Below are positions 18,217 through 30,388 of a DNA stretch of 64,000 nucleotides, one piece after another. The notes below the pieces were generated by a model. The model made no database searches, was not told the DNA's origin, and saw nothing but the letters and a program-made list of their open reading frames with translations. The stretch is from Acidimicrobiia bacterium. Its GTDB lineage: Bacteria; Actinomycetota; Acidimicrobiia; Acidimicrobiales; Aldehydirespiratoraceae. Positions within the stretch are counted from its first letter, which is position 1; each line of letters opens with the position of its first letter. Where the stretch lies: the NCBI GenBank assembly GCA_022828135.1, contig JAJEJB010000018.1, positions 21,538 through 85,537 of the forward strand, given 5' to 3'. The position numbers and the translations under genes are program-made.

Positions 18217-19716
18217 ATGGCCAGGCGCCGGAGCCGGCAAGCCGCCCAGCCGGCGGCAGCGACCACTCCTCCGCCGCGGGGAGGCGCCTACCGGCCGCTG
18301 ACCGGCGGCGACTGCGACGCCATCGTCGAGCACGCCCTCGCCATCCTCGCCGAGGTCGGGCTGGCGGGCGCGCCGGCGAGCGCTCGCGACCGGTTGCTGG
18401 CCTGCGGCGCGGTCGAGCGCGACGACGGGCGGCTCACCCTTCCCCGGCCGATGGTCGAGGCGGCCATCGAGCGGTCCCCGTCCAGGGTCGATCTGCCCGG
18501 CTTCGTGGAGGACCGCGGACTGACCATCGGCGGGGGGACGGTGCACATCGGCACCGGTGGGGCCGCGGTCCAGACACTCGACGCGGCCAGCGGGGAGTAC
18601 CGCCCCTCCACGCTGGCCGATCTGTGGTCGATGATGCGGGTGGTCGACGCCAGCCCCAACATCCACTACGGCCTGCGTCCCCTGGTCGGCCGGGACGCAC
18701 CCACCGGCCGGGACCTCGACCTGAACACCGCCTTCGCCTGTGTGGCCGCCACCAGCAAGCCGACCGGTGTCAGTTTCACCACCGCGGAGAGTGTCGGTGC
18801 TGTTGCCGACCTGTTCGACCTCGCTCTCGGACCGGACGGCCCCTTCGCCCGCCGTCCGTTCTGCATGGCCGTCGCGGTTCACGTCGTCCCGCCCCTGCGG
18901 TTCAGCGAAGAGGGATGCGACATAATCGAGGCGGCCATCGGGCGCGGCATGGTGGTGCAGACCTGCTCCGCCGGGCAGGCCGGAGCCACCAGCCCGGCCT
19001 CGCTGGCCGGGGCCCTGTCCCAAGGACTGGCCGAGATCCTGGCCGCGGTGGTGCTGATCGACGCCATCAAGACGGGCCACCCGGCCATCCACGCCTTCAT
19101 GCCGTTCGTGTCGGACCTGCGCACCGGAGCCATGACCGGCGGGGGAGGCGAGGCCGCGGTGGCCTCCGCTGCGGCGGCCCAGCTGCTCAACGCGCTCGGG
19201 CTGCCCAACGCCGTGTCGGCCGGCATCACCGACGCCAAGGTGGCCGACACCCAGTCCGGGTACGAGAAGGGCTACACCGTGGCGCTGGCCGCCCAGGCCG
19301 GAGCGGACATGGTCCAGCTCTCGGTCGGGATGCTGGGATCGATCATGGTCGCCTCGCCCGAGGCGCTGGTCATCGACGACGAGATGTGCGGAGCCATCCT
19401 GCGCTCGGTCCGGGGCATCGATGTCACCACCGACGCCCTCGACCTCGCCATGGTCGAGTCGGTGGTTACCGGCGACGGCCACTACCTGGGCCATCCGCAG
19501 ACGCTGGACCTGATGCGCACCGAGTACGTGTACCCGACCATCGGCGACCGGGCCTCGGTGGCCGACTGGGAGACCGCGGGCCGGCCCGCGGTCTGGGACC
19601 GGGCCCGCCGGAGGGTGAGCGACATCCTGTCCGCCGGCCGTCCCGGCCACCTGTCCGCCGGCGCGCAGGAGTCCATCCGGTCCGCCTTCGACATCCTCCT
19701 GCCGCCCCAGCCGTGA
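18217..19716 (+). CDS. trimethylamine methyltransferase (MttB)-family protein, non-pyrrolysine
   Basis: A 499-residue MttB-superfamily TIM-barrel protein (HIGTGGAAVQTLD, TSKPTGVSFTT, HAFMPFVSDLRTGAMTGGGGEAA). Archaeal trimethylamine methyltransferases have a pyrrolysine at an in-frame TAG; this frame has none, so it belongs to the non-pyrrolysine branch that includes glycine betaine and related methyltransferases. Those pass a methyl group to a corrinoid protein, but no corrinoid protein gene is adjacent. Instead its stop overlaps the start of an FAD-GcvT oxidoreductase, suggesting a quaternary-amine demethylation route ending in tetrahydrofolate. The substrate is unknown. Confidence 0.85.
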   Translation: MARRRSRQAAQPAAATTPPPRGGAYRPLTGGDCDAIVEHALAILAEVGLAGAPASARDRLLACGAVERDDGRLTLPRPMVEAAIERSPSRVDLPGFVEDRGLTIGGGTVHIGTGGAAVQTLDAASGEYRPSTLADLWSMMRVVDASPNIHYGLRPLVGRDAPTGRDLDLNTAFACVAATSKPTGVSFTTAESVGAVADLFDLALGPDGPFARRPFCMAVAVHVVPPLRFSEEGCDIIEAAIGRGMVVQTCSAGQAGATSPASLAGALSQGLAEILAAVVLIDAIKTGHPAIHAFMPFVSDLRTGAMTGGGGEAAVASAAAAQLLNALGLPNAVSAGITDAKVADTQSGYEKGYTVALAAQAGADMVQLSVGMLGSIMVASPEALVIDDEMCGAILRSVRGIDVTTDALDLAMVESVVTGDGHYLGHPQTLDLMRTEYVYPTIGDRASVADWETAGRPAVWDRARRRVSDILSAGRPGHLSAGAQESIRSAFDILLPPQP

Positions 19717-22199
19717 CCCAGGCATCCGACATCGACCGGGCCCGCATCGTGGTCATCGGCGGCGGCGCGGTCGGCTGCTCGATCCTCTGGCACCTGGCCC
19801 AAGCCGGCCAGAGCGACGCCGTGCTGGTTGAGAAGCACGAACTCACCGCGGGGTCGACCTGGCACGCCGCCGGCAACGTGCCCACCTTCTCCAACAGCTG
19901 GCTCGGCCAGCGGGCCGGCAACTACGCCTGGCGGCTCTACTCCGAGCTGGCCGCCGACCCCGACGACCCCATCACCTACCGCCACACCCGGGCGTTCTGG
20001 CCGGGCCACACTGCCGAGCGCATCGACCACTTCCACCACGTCATCGGCATCGCCACCGGCCTCGGGTTCGACCTTCAGCTCGTGTCGCCGGCCGAGATGG
20101 AGGAGATGCATCCGTTCTGGCGCGACGACGGGACCGTGATCGCCGGTCTCCTCGACCCGTACGAGGGCGACATCGACCCCAGCGGCCTGGCTCACGGTCT
20201 GGCCCGCCGGGCCCGGCGTCTCGGGGCGCGGGTGCATCGCCACAGCCGGGTGGTCGGCATCGAGCAGCTGGGGCCGGGGCATGACGGCGACTGGCGGGTC
20301 CATCTGGTCGCCGGCGGCGCTCCGGCGGCCATCGACTGCGAGATCATCGTCAACGCGGCCGGGTTCTACGCGGCCGAGATCGGCCGCATGGCCGGGGCCG
20401 ACATTCCCTTGGCGGTGCTCGAGCACCAGTACCTCGTCACCGGCCCGGTCCGGGAGCTGGCCGGCCACCCGGGCGAGCTGCCGCTGGTGCGCGACCCCGA
20501 GATCATGTTCTACCTGCGTCAGGAACAGGACGCCTTCCTGTTCGGCAGCTACGGCCACGAGGGCCGCACCGTGTGGGAGACGGGCGTGCCCGACGTGTTC
20601 GACTCGGGCCTGTTCGCCGCCTCGACCGACGACATCGCCGAAGTGGCTTACCGGGCCGCCACCCACGTGCCGCTTCTAGACGAGGTTGGCGTAGCCCGGT
20701 TCGTGAACGGGCCGATCGTCTACAGCCCCGACGCCAACCCCCTCGTCGGCCCCGCCGCCGGGCTCGACAACTTCTATCTGGCCGCCGGGGTCCAGATCGG
20801 CATCACCCACGCCGCCGCGGCCGGCAAGGCGGTGACCGAGATGATCACCGGCGGCGACACCGAATGGGACATGTGGCCGTGGGATCCCCGGCGGTTCGGC
20901 TCCTGGACCCTCGCCGGGCGCGGCCGCAGCAGCTACGCCAACGTGCGGGTCCGGGAGCTCTACGAGCACCAGTACGCCGAGCCGTTCCCGCACCGGATCT
21001 GGGAATCGGCCCGCCCGGTGAACCGGTCGCCGCTGTACGACACCCTCGCGGCCAGAGGAGCCAACTTCGGCCAGGTCGCCGGCTGGGAGCGGGCCTTCTG
21101 GTTCTCGTCCACCGCCCGCTACAGCCACAAGGAAGCCAGCTACCGAGACGAGCCGTGGCACAGTGCGGTCGAGGCCGAGTGCCTGGCCGTGCGAGACCGC
21201 GTCGGCATCATGGACCATCCCGGGTTCGCCCGCTTCGAGGTCGCCGGTACGGGGGCGGCTGGCTTCCTGGACCGGGTCTTCTGCACCAGGCTCCCCGACG
21301 TGGGGCGGGTACGGCTGGCCTACATGCTGCGCCCGAACGGGACGGTGTGGAGCGAGGCCACCATCGCACGCCTGGGCCCGGACCGGTTCCTGCTGCTGGG
21401 ACCGACCGCGGCCCGCGAACGCGATTTCGACTGGCTGCGATGCAACCTCCGACCCGGTGAGGACGTCGAGCTGCGGCTAGGCGACCGCCGATCGGCCACG
21501 TTGATGGTGATGGGACCGGCCAGCCGCGAGCTGCTGTCGCACCTCTGCGACGACGACCTCTCGCGGACAGCCGCACCATGGATGTCCGCTCGGCGGATCA
21601 CGGTGGCCGGGGTCGAGGCCACCGCGCTGAGGGTCAGCTTCGTCGGCGAGCTGGGGTGGGAGCTGCATGTGGAGGACGCCGACATCGTCGCCCTCTATGA
21701 GGCCTTGTCGGAGGCCGGCGAGGACCTCGGGGTGAGCGACTTCGGGTCCTACGCCCTCGACTCGATGCGGATCGAGAAGGGCTACCACGGCTGGCAGACC
21801 GAGTTCGGCGTGGAGTACACGCCCTACGACGCCGGCCTCGACCGTTTCGTCCATCTCGACAAGGGTGCGTTCATCGGTCGGGCCGCCGCGCTTGAGGCCA
21901 GCGAGCGGTCGTCCGAGTGGAGCTACGGGATCTGGACTGTCGATATCGGTTCGCTGCCGGGCGAGCCCGGCGATCCGCCGCCGTCAGCCACCATCAGGAT
22001 CGACGGGGAACCTGCCGGCTACGTCACCTCGGCCGGCACCGGCTTCCGGACCGGCACCCGGGTCTGCCTCGGCTACGTCGAGAGCCAGTTCGCGGCCGCC
22101 GACACCGGCTTCACCATCGACGTCTTCGGCACGCCCTGCCCGGCAACCCGCCACCGCCAAGCCGTCTACGACCCCGACCATCACCGGCCCCGCAGCTGA
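19713..22199 (+). CDS. dimethylglycine/sarcosine dehydrogenase-like FAD-GcvT fusion
   Basis: An 828-residue two-part enzyme. The N-terminal part (about 1-380) is a DAO-type FAD domain with IVVIGGGAVGCSILWHLAQAG and GSTWHAAGN, the latter holding the His that binds FAD covalently in dimethylglycine and sarcosine dehydrogenases. The C-terminal part (about 430-828) is a GcvT-type folate-binding domain (VAGTGAAGFLDRVFCTRLPDVGRVRLAYML, SFVGELGWELHVE, SMRIEKGYHGWQTEF). The family demethylates N-methylamines and transfers the one-carbon unit to tetrahydrofolate. GTG 19713 overlaps the methyltransferase stop by 3 bases. It ends the long co-directional run. Confidence 0.92.
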   Translation: MTQASDIDRARIVVIGGGAVGCSILWHLAQAGQSDAVLVEKHELTAGSTWHAAGNVPTFSNSWLGQRAGNYAWRLYSELAADPDDPITYRHTRAFWPGHTAERIDHFHHVIGIATGLGFDLQLVSPAEMEEMHPFWRDDGTVIAGLLDPYEGDIDPSGLAHGLARRARRLGARVHRHSRVVGIEQLGPGHDGDWRVHLVAGGAPAAIDCEIIVNAAGFYAAEIGRMAGADIPLAVLEHQYLVTGPVRELAGHPGELPLVRDPEIMFYLRQEQDAFLFGSYGHEGRTVWETGVPDVFDSGLFAASTDDIAEVAYRAATHVPLLDEVGVARFVNGPIVYSPDANPLVGPAAGLDNFYLAAGVQIGITHAAAAGKAVTEMITGGDTEWDMWPWDPRRFGSWTLAGRGRSSYANVRVRELYEHQYAEPFPHRIWESARPVNRSPLYDTLAARGANFGQVAGWERAFWFSSTARYSHKEASYRDEPWHSAVEAECLAVRDRVGIMDHPGFARFEVAGTGAAGFLDRVFCTRLPDVGRVRLAYMLRPNGTVWSEATIARLGPDRFLLLGPTAARERDFDWLRCNLRPGEDVELRLGDRRSATLMVMGPASRELLSHLCDDDLSRTAAPWMSARRITVAGVEATALRVSFVGELGWELHVEDADIVALYEALSEAGEDLGVSDFGSYALDSMRIEKGYHGWQTEFGVEYTPYDAGLDRFVHLDKGAFIGRAAALEASERSSEWSYGIWTVDIGSLPGEPGDPPPSATIRIDGEPAGYVTSAGTGFRTGTRVCLGYVESQFAAADTGFTIDVFGTPCPATRHRQAVYDPDHHRPRS

Positions 22200-22334
22200 T
22201 CTTTCGGGCTCTGGTGGTCCATCGACTCCAGCGCCTCGGGCACCCATCGCTTCGCGCCTGACCGGTCGGCGCTGGCCTAACGTAGACTGGCGTGTTTGCT
22301 GGGCACGAAGTCCGGTTGGCAGGAAAGGGAACCA

Positions 22335-22532
22335 GTGCGAGGAACTGTCAAGTTTTTCAACAGCCAGAAGGGCTTCGGGTTCATCTCACGCGACGATGGT
22401 GACGACGTGTTCGTTCACTATTCCAACATCGTCGGCGAGAACTACCGAAGCCTTGACGAGGGACAGGTTGTCGAATTCGACATCGGGCCCGGTCGCAAGG
22501 GAGACGAAGCTCGGAACGTCAGACCGGTCTAA
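22335..22532 (+). CDS. cold-shock domain protein
   Basis: A 65-residue single cold-shock domain. [12 protein letters not shown] (RNP1) and DVFVHYSNI (RNP2) are the nucleic-acid-binding motifs, and the protein ends shortly after the fifth strand. It binds single-stranded RNA or DNA and acts as an RNA chaperone. GTG 22335 is supported by AGGAAAGGGA at 22321-22330. It stands alone between the catabolic run and a convergent dehydrogenase gene; the upstream 135-base gap shows no clear promoter. Confidence 0.95.
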   Translation: MRGTVKFFNSQKGFGFISRDDGDDVFVHYSNIVGENYRSLDEGQVVEFDIGPGRKGDEARNVRPV

Positions 22533-22556
22533 CCAGGCAGCGTCTCGCGGTCTCAG

Positions 22557-23507
22557 TCAGGCGTCGTCCTCGATATAGGCGCGGATGATGTCGTCGTAGG
22601 TGGCGTCGGCCGCGAAACCGAGGGCGGCGGCCCGGGCTGTGTCGAAGCGGGAGGGCCATCCCGCGACAATCTGGGCCACGGCAGGGTCGGGTGACTCGGT
22701 GATCAGCGCCGCGGCGTCAGAGCCGGCCACCCGCTTGAGAGCCTCGATCTGCTCACCGACTGTGACCGACACGCCCGGCATGGTGAGGTTGCGGCGGCCT
22801 TGGAGCCGCGCCGTGTCCAACTCGGCGGCATGGACCAGGAACCCGACCGCGGCCCGGGGGCTGGCGTGGGGATGGCGCACGTCGCGGCTCACCGGCAGCC
22901 TGGCCTCGACACCGTTGAGGGGCTCGCGGATGATGCCCGAGAAGAAGCTCGAGGCGGCTGCGTTGGGCGCGCCGGGACGCACGCTGACGGTCGGGAGCCG
23001 GATCCCGACGCCGTCGAAGAAGCCGCGCCGGCTGTAGTCGGCCAGCAGCGCCTCACCGACCAGCTTCTGGGTGCCGTAGGAGGTGAGCGGCGTGGGATGG
23101 AAGTCGTCGGGAATGGGATCGGGGAACGGCGCCCCGAACACCGCGATCGACGACGCGTACACCACCCGGGGCGTGATGGGGGAGAGCCGGATGGCGTCGA
23201 ACAGCTGGCGGGTGCCGTCAAGATTGACCGCCATGCCCTTGTCGAAGTCGGCCTCGGCCTCGGCGGAGACCACCGCGGCCAGATGGAACACCACGTCGGG
23301 CCCCAGCGCGACCAGCGCCTCGGCTCTACCCGGGCGGGAGAGGTCAGCGACATGGGCGGTGCAGAGATCGGACTCGATCGGGGCCTCGACCAGGTCGATC
23401 AGGTCGATGGCGTCGATGCGCTCACCCCGCAGACGGCTCCGCTCCAGCAGCCGCCCGGTCAGCTTGCGGCCGAGCATGCCCGCACCGCCGGTGATGAGAA
23501 CCCGCAC
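22557..23507 (-). CDS. denD: NAD-dependent epimerase/dehydratase, D-erythronate dehydrogenase-like
   Basis: A 316-residue extended SDR. ITGGAGMLGRKL is the NAD-binding Gly motif, and YASSIAVFG with SYGTQKLVGE supplies the catalytic Ser, Tyr and Lys. The sequence style, including RLPTVSVRPGAPNAAASSFFSGIIREPLNG, matches DenD, which oxidises D-erythronate at C2 in four-carbon acid-sugar catabolism. No OtnK kinase or OtnI isomerase gene is adjacent, so the assignment rests on sequence alone. It lies convergent to the cold-shock gene and upstream of nothing else on its transcript except possibly the SDR 49 bases before its start. Confidence 0.75.
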   Translation of the reverse strand: MRVLITGGAGMLGRKLTGRLLERSRLRGERIDAIDLIDLVEAPIESDLCTAHVADLSRPGRAEALVALGPDVVFHLAAVVSAEAEADFDKGMAVNLDGTRQLFDAIRLSPITPRVVYASSIAVFGAPFPDPIPDDFHPTPLTSYGTQKLVGEALLADYSRRGFFDGVGIRLPTVSVRPGAPNAAASSFFSGIIREPLNGVEARLPVSRDVRHPHASPRAAVGFLVHAAELDTARLQGRRNLTMPGVSVTVGEQIEALKRVAGSDAAALITESPDPAVAQIVAGWPSRFDTARAAALGFAADATYDDIIRAYIEDDA

Positions 23508-23556
23508 CGGCGTCAGCCCCAGCCGACCAGCGGGGAAGCGAGGTTGGCTGTCAACG

Positions 23557-24312
23557 TCAGCCCCGGCCGATGAACGGCATGCCGCTGGCCATCACCGTCA
23601 TCGTCAGCACGTTGGTGCCGGCGGGCAGGCTGGCCATGTAGGCGACGGCCCTCCCGGCGTCGGCCGCGTCCATGGTTGGTTCGGGCCTGATCTCGCCGTC
23701 GGCCTGGAGAGCGCCCTCATGCATCCGGGCGGTGAGAGGGGTCCGGGCGTTGCCGATGTCGATCTGGCCGCAGGTGATGCCGAACGGCCGGCCGTCGAGC
23801 GCCAGCGACTTGGTCAGCCCGGTGATGGCGTGCTTGGTGGCCGTGTACGGGGCGCTGTTGAGCCGGGGCACGTGGGCCGACACCGACCCGTTGTTGATGA
23901 TCCGGCCCCCGGAGGGGTCCTGGGTCTTCATCAGCCCGAACGCCTGCCGGGCGCACAGGAACGAGCCGGTGAGGTTCACGTCCACCACCCGCTGCCAGTG
24001 CTCGACGTCGAGCTCGTCGACCGGCACCGGAGGCGCGGCCGTGCCCGCGTTGTTGAACAGCAGGTCGAGGCGGCCGTGATCGGCACGCACTCTCTCGAAC
24101 AGCGACTCGACCGAGGCCGGGTCGCTCACGTCGGCCGTCACGGCCGAGCCGGATCCGCCCTCGCGCTCGCACTCCTCGACGGTCTCGGCCAGCGGGTCGG
24201 CCCGTCGGCCCACGGCGACCACGTGCCAGCCGTCGCCAGCCAGAGCCACCGCGGCCGCCCGGCCCACGCCGGAGCCGGCGCCGGTCACCAGCGCGATCCT
24301 GCGGTCCTGCAT
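23557..24312 (-). CDS. short-chain dehydrogenase/reductase
   Basis: A classical SDR of about 251 residues: [16 protein letters not shown] binds NAD(P), [12 protein letters not shown] is the NNAG motif, and [23 protein letters not shown] carries the catalytic Ser-Tyr-Lys. ATG 24312 was chosen; a GTG at 24318 is equally possible. The gap to katG upstream on the same strand is 52 bases after its stop in reverse order, so it may be read from a distinct promoter. Substrate cannot be inferred. Confidence 0.85.
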   Translation of the reverse strand: MQDRRIALVTGAGSGVGRAAAVALAGDGWHVVAVGRRADPLAETVEECEREGGSGSAVTADVSDPASVESLFERVRADHGRLDLLFNNAGTAAPPVPVDELDVEHWQRVVDVNLTGSFLCARQAFGLMKTQDPSGGRIINNGSVSAHVPRLNSAPYTATKHAITGLTKSLALDGRPFGITCGQIDIGNARTPLTARMHEGALQADGEIRPEPTMDAADAGRAVAYMASLPAGTNVLTMTVMASGMPFIGRG

Positions 24313-24364
24313 GGCCACAAGGGTAGGCGGGCTTCCGGCGGCGGCTGTAGGCCGCCCCTGCGGC

Positions 24365-27096
<2,732 letters not shown>

Positions 27097-27116
27097 ATTA
27101 TTAGTAGATCTGAAAT

Positions 27117-28094
27117 CTAGGTGCTGCCGTCCGGCAACATGGTGTCGGTCCAGAACGCCATCATGTCCTCGTAGAAGACTGGCACGAGCTCGGGGTTGCC
27201 GGAGATGTGGGCGCCCCGCACCCCGAATCCGGCCTCGATGGCGTAGAGGAAGCCGTCACGGTCGACCAGCTCCGGATCCGGTGTGTCGGAGGTGGGGAGG
27301 ATGAAGGAGCCGTCATCGGCGATGTAGAAGGTGGGCGCCCCAGGCGTCACCGAGGCCTCCGGGATGTGCTCCAGCGGGGTAGTGCGGTCGAAGCTGTGGT
27401 TGGCTCCCGGCACGATCCGCACGGTTGCGTCGCCACCGGCGGCCCGTATGGCGTGGATGTGGGCCTGGACCTGCACGGGCGGGCACCAGTCGTCGCGGTC
27501 GCCGATGATGGCCCGGATCCGGGTGGTGCCGACATCGGGGTCGAGGAACTGCTGCCCCGACCAGGGGTAGGCGGCGTACACCCCGACCAGCTTGGGGGCG
27601 TCGGCGGCCGCCGCGAGGTGCACCGACGCTGCGTTGAGCACGGCCGAGCCGCCCCGGCTGTGGCCCTGGGCGCCTATCCGGGCCGGGTCGATGTCGGGGC
27701 GGGCGGCGAGGACCTCGGCGGCGGCCAGGACATCCCAGGCGCTGGCCGCGAACGAGAACTGGACCTGTCGCACGACAGTGCTGACGACGCTGCGGGTGCT
27801 GAACGGGTCGACGGCGCACGCCGCGATGTTCCCGTCGGTGATCGCGGCCGCGATCTGTGTGTGATGCAGCTGGAGCCCCAGGCTGCCCGGAGCGATGATC
27901 ACCACCGGGTGCGGCCCCGGTCCCTCGGGCAGGAACAGCTTGGCCCGAAGGTCCTGGCCCGGCATGGCGCCGGTGTCGGAGATGGCCTGATGGAAGTTCC
28001 TGGGGTTGGCCGAAGGGATCGTCAGCGCCTCGCCGGCCAGGCCGTTGGCCAGCCGGAAGTCGTCGTAGTGGATGGCGGCGTCGTCGGTCTCCAT
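27117..28094 (-). CDS. dienelactone-hydrolase-like alpha/beta hydrolase
   Basis: About 325 residues from ATG 28094. It has VVIIAPGSLGLQ near the start of the fold, the nucleophile elbow GAQGHSRGGSAV (Ser), IIGDRDDWCPP with the acidic residue and PGANHSFD with the catalytic His. This is a typical dienelactone-hydrolase-superfamily layout; the family acts on lactones and esters. A TTG at 28148 could extend it by 18 residues, which would overlap the divergent SDR start. It ends within 60 bases of the furA start but is on the same strand upstream of it, so its transcript may read into the furA promoter. Confidence 0.8.
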   Translation of the reverse strand: METDDAAIHYDDFRLANGLAGEALTIPSANPRNFHQAISDTGAMPGQDLRAKLFLPEGPGPHPVVIIAPGSLGLQLHHTQIAAAITDGNIAACAVDPFSTRSVVSTVVRQVQFSFAASAWDVLAAAEVLAARPDIDPARIGAQGHSRGGSAVLNAASVHLAAAADAPKLVGVYAAYPWSGQQFLDPDVGTTRIRAIIGDRDDWCPPVQVQAHIHAIRAAGGDATVRIVPGANHSFDRTTPLEHIPEASVTPGAPTFYIADDGSFILPTSDTPDPELVDRDGFLYAIEAGFGVRGAHISGNPELVPVFYEDMMAFWTDTMLPDGST

Positions 28095-28147
28095 AGAGTG
28101 CCCGGCAGGGTAGAGGCTGCGAGCCTCATCAGTCAGGAGCTGAGGCA

Positions 28148-28963
28148 ATGAGCAAGGTCGTGCTGATAACCGGAGCGTCGGCGGGCATGGGCCGCGAGGC
28201 CGCGATCCTGATGGCCCGCGAGGGCCACCGCGTCTACGCCGCCGCCCGCCGGATGGAGCGCATGGCGGACCTGGCCGACCACGGCGTCACTCCGGTCGAG
28301 CTGGACGTGACCAAGGGCGACGGCAACGAGCGGGTCGTGAACCAGATCGTCGAGGCCGAGGGGCGCATCGACGTGCTGATCAACAACGCGGGCTTCGGCC
28401 TGTACGGACCGGTCGAGGAGATTCCGCTCGACGACGCCAGGTACCAGTTCGAGGTGAACCTCTTCGGCGTGGCCCACCTCACCCAGCTCGTTCTGCCCCA
28501 CATGCGGGCCCAGGGCTCGGGCCGGATCGTGAACGTCTCCTCGGTCGGGGGCAAGGTCTACTCGCCCTTCGGGTCGTGGTACCACGCCACCAAGCACGCC
28601 ATGGAGGGCTGGTCGGACTGCCTGCGCCTCGAGACTGCGCCGTTCAACATCCAGGTCGTGCTCATCGAACCGGGCCTGATCAGGACCGACTTCGGCGATG
28701 TGGCCGCCGACCAGTTGCGGAAGTACGGCCACGGCGCCTATGAGAAGCAGGTAGCGCCGCTCCTGAAGATGAGGGACAGCGGGCGCGTCGCGGACCGCGG
28801 CACCAAGGCCGAGGTGCTGGCCAAGGTGTTCCTGGAAGCCGCAACCACCGACAAGCCGCGCCGCCGGTACGTCAAGGGAATGTTGGCGCGACCGGCCCTG
28901 TTCGTCCGCAAGTGGCTGGGCGACGGGATCTACGAGCTCACCCTCCGCCTCGCCATCCGGTAA
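28148..28963 (+). CDS. short-chain dehydrogenase/reductase
   Basis: A 271-residue SDR: ITGASAGMGREAAILM binds NAD(P), DVLINNAGFGLYGPVEE is the NNAG motif, and NVSSVGGKVYSPFGSWYHATKHAMEG holds Ser, Tyr and Lys. ATG 28148 is preceded by CAGGAG about 9 bases upstream. The C-terminal region (KGMLARPALFVRKWLGDG) is longer than minimal SDRs and resembles members acting on fatty or steroid-like substrates, but no substrate can be assigned. It starts back-to-back with the dienelactone-hydrolase-like gene and converges on the Rieske gene. Confidence 0.88.
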   Translation: MSKVVLITGASAGMGREAAILMAREGHRVYAAARRMERMADLADHGVTPVELDVTKGDGNERVVNQIVEAEGRIDVLINNAGFGLYGPVEEIPLDDARYQFEVNLFGVAHLTQLVLPHMRAQGSGRIVNVSSVGGKVYSPFGSWYHATKHAMEGWSDCLRLETAPFNIQVVLIEPGLIRTDFGDVAADQLRKYGHGAYEKQVAPLLKMRDSGRVADRGTKAEVLAKVFLEAATTDKPRRRYVKGMLARPALFVRKWLGDGIYELTLRLAIR

Positions 28964-28984
28964 GCGATCTACACCGCACCGCCG

Positions 28985-30322
28985 CTACGAGCCGGATTCC
29001 CAGCCGCCGGGCTCCAGGCCCAGGTATCGCTCCAGATGGCGGTGCATGTTGATGATGCGGCACTCCTCGCCCGACAGGAGGATGTGGGTGCAGCCGGGCT
29101 GGTGCAGGCCGGCCTGCATGGTGCGGATCACGCTGAGGTCCTGGTTGAGCACGAACCCGAAGTCGGCCTGGTCGAGGGGCACGGTGACGTGGACCGGCGA
29201 TGACGCCGGGGCCTCCGCCGTGGGCATGCGGCGGAGGTTGATGATGGCCAGCTCGCCCTCGTCGGGGGTGGGGCCGGGCCGGGCGGTCATCACGGTGAAC
29301 AGGTCGGCGCTGACCAGAACGGTGGCGTTGGGGAACAGGTTGAACTGGCTGAGGCTCATGATCTGGGCGGTGTCGTAACCCGACAGGTCCACCCCGAGCG
29401 TGGACTGGTGGTCGCGGATCTTCTGGGCGATCACGTCCCGGAGGGTCTGGCCGTCGGGCACGTCGGGCGCCTCGCAGGGCTCGCGGTACTCCGGTCCCAT
29501 GCGCCCGCCCTCAGTCATCACGAACGAGTCCCACACCACCTGGTCGTCCACGTTGCGACCCAGGCGGGGGCTGGGCAGGCCGTAGGCCTGGTAGGACGCG
29601 CTGTGGCGGTTCCAGATGCGCTGGGGCGCGTTGACGTCGTCGACGCTGGCCAACATCTCGCGGTGCAGGCCCTGCACGTGGTAGGTCTCCGAAAAGCCCT
29701 CGTTGACCACCTTCCAGTTGCTGTTCACCGGCGTGACGGTGGAGTAGTCGCTGCGGAACTCGTCCAGGTTGGCCCAGGCGATGTCGTCGGGGACGCCCTC
29801 CAGCCAGTCGGCCAGCGGCTCGGCGTCGAGGTCCAGGTTCACGAACACCAGACGGGTCCAGGTGTCCACCCGCACCGGCACCAGCCCCAGCTCGTCGTTG
29901 CGCAGCGGGCCGAAACCCCGGCGCGACGGCACCTCGCGCAGCCGTCCGGCCAGGTCCCAGGCCCAGCGGTGATACGGGCAGCGCAGCTCGGTCGCACCGC
30001 TTCCCGAGCCTTGGCAGATGGTGTTGCCGCGGTGGCGGCAGACGTTCTGGAAACCGCGCAGCACGCCGTCATCGCCCCGCACCAGCAGCACCGAGTACCG
30101 GCCCAGCCGGTGCTCGAACCAGTCGCCGGGGTTGGCCACGTGGTCGACGGTGCAGGCCACATGCCACACCCTGGGCCACAGCCTGGAGTGCTCGAGCTCG
30201 GCGAACCCGGCAGAGATGTAGCGCTCGACCGGGATCCTCACCGGGGCCTCCGCGGCCAGACCCGAGGCAGTGACCGCGGTGCCGAGGATCTCGGCCTCGT
30301 CCGGAGGCGCAGTATCGACCAT
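28985..30322 (-). CDS. Rieske non-haem iron oxygenase, large subunit
   Basis: A 445-residue oxygenase. The Rieske cluster ligands are Cys95 and His97 in CRHRGN and Cys115 and His118 in CPYHRW. The mononuclear iron site follows in NEGFSETYHVQGLH (His215 and His220). Such proteins insert oxygen into aromatics or remove methyl groups from quaternary amines, and need a separate reductase, which is not found nearby. The start is ATG 30322; the frame is open further upstream but runs into the divergent gene. Only 66 bases separate it from the divergent GcvT-like gene, so a joint demethylation pathway is suggested. Confidence 0.92.
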   Translation of the reverse strand: MVDTAPPDEAEILGTAVTASGLAAEAPVRIPVERYISAGFAELEHSRLWPRVWHVACTVDHVANPGDWFEHRLGRYSVLLVRGDDGVLRGFQNVCRHRGNTICQGSGSGATELRCPYHRWAWDLAGRLREVPSRRGFGPLRNDELGLVPVRVDTWTRLVFVNLDLDAEPLADWLEGVPDDIAWANLDEFRSDYSTVTPVNSNWKVVNEGFSETYHVQGLHREMLASVDDVNAPQRIWNRHSASYQAYGLPSPRLGRNVDDQVVWDSFVMTEGGRMGPEYREPCEAPDVPDGQTLRDVIAQKIRDHQSTLGVDLSGYDTAQIMSLSQFNLFPNATVLVSADLFTVMTARPGPTPDEGELAIINLRRMPTAEAPASSPVHVTVPLDQADFGFVLNQDLSVIRTMQAGLHQPGCTHILLSGEECRIINMHRHLERYLGLEPGGWESGS

Positions 30323-30388
30323 CCCACAATCGTTGCACACCGGTTGCGTGGCTACCCTGAGCCGGCCCGCCAAGCGCTCGAGGTATTG

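Noticed and set aside
18217..19716. Pyrrolysine in the MttB-like protein
   Set aside because: The frame contains no in-frame TAG, so it is the non-pyrrolysine branch.
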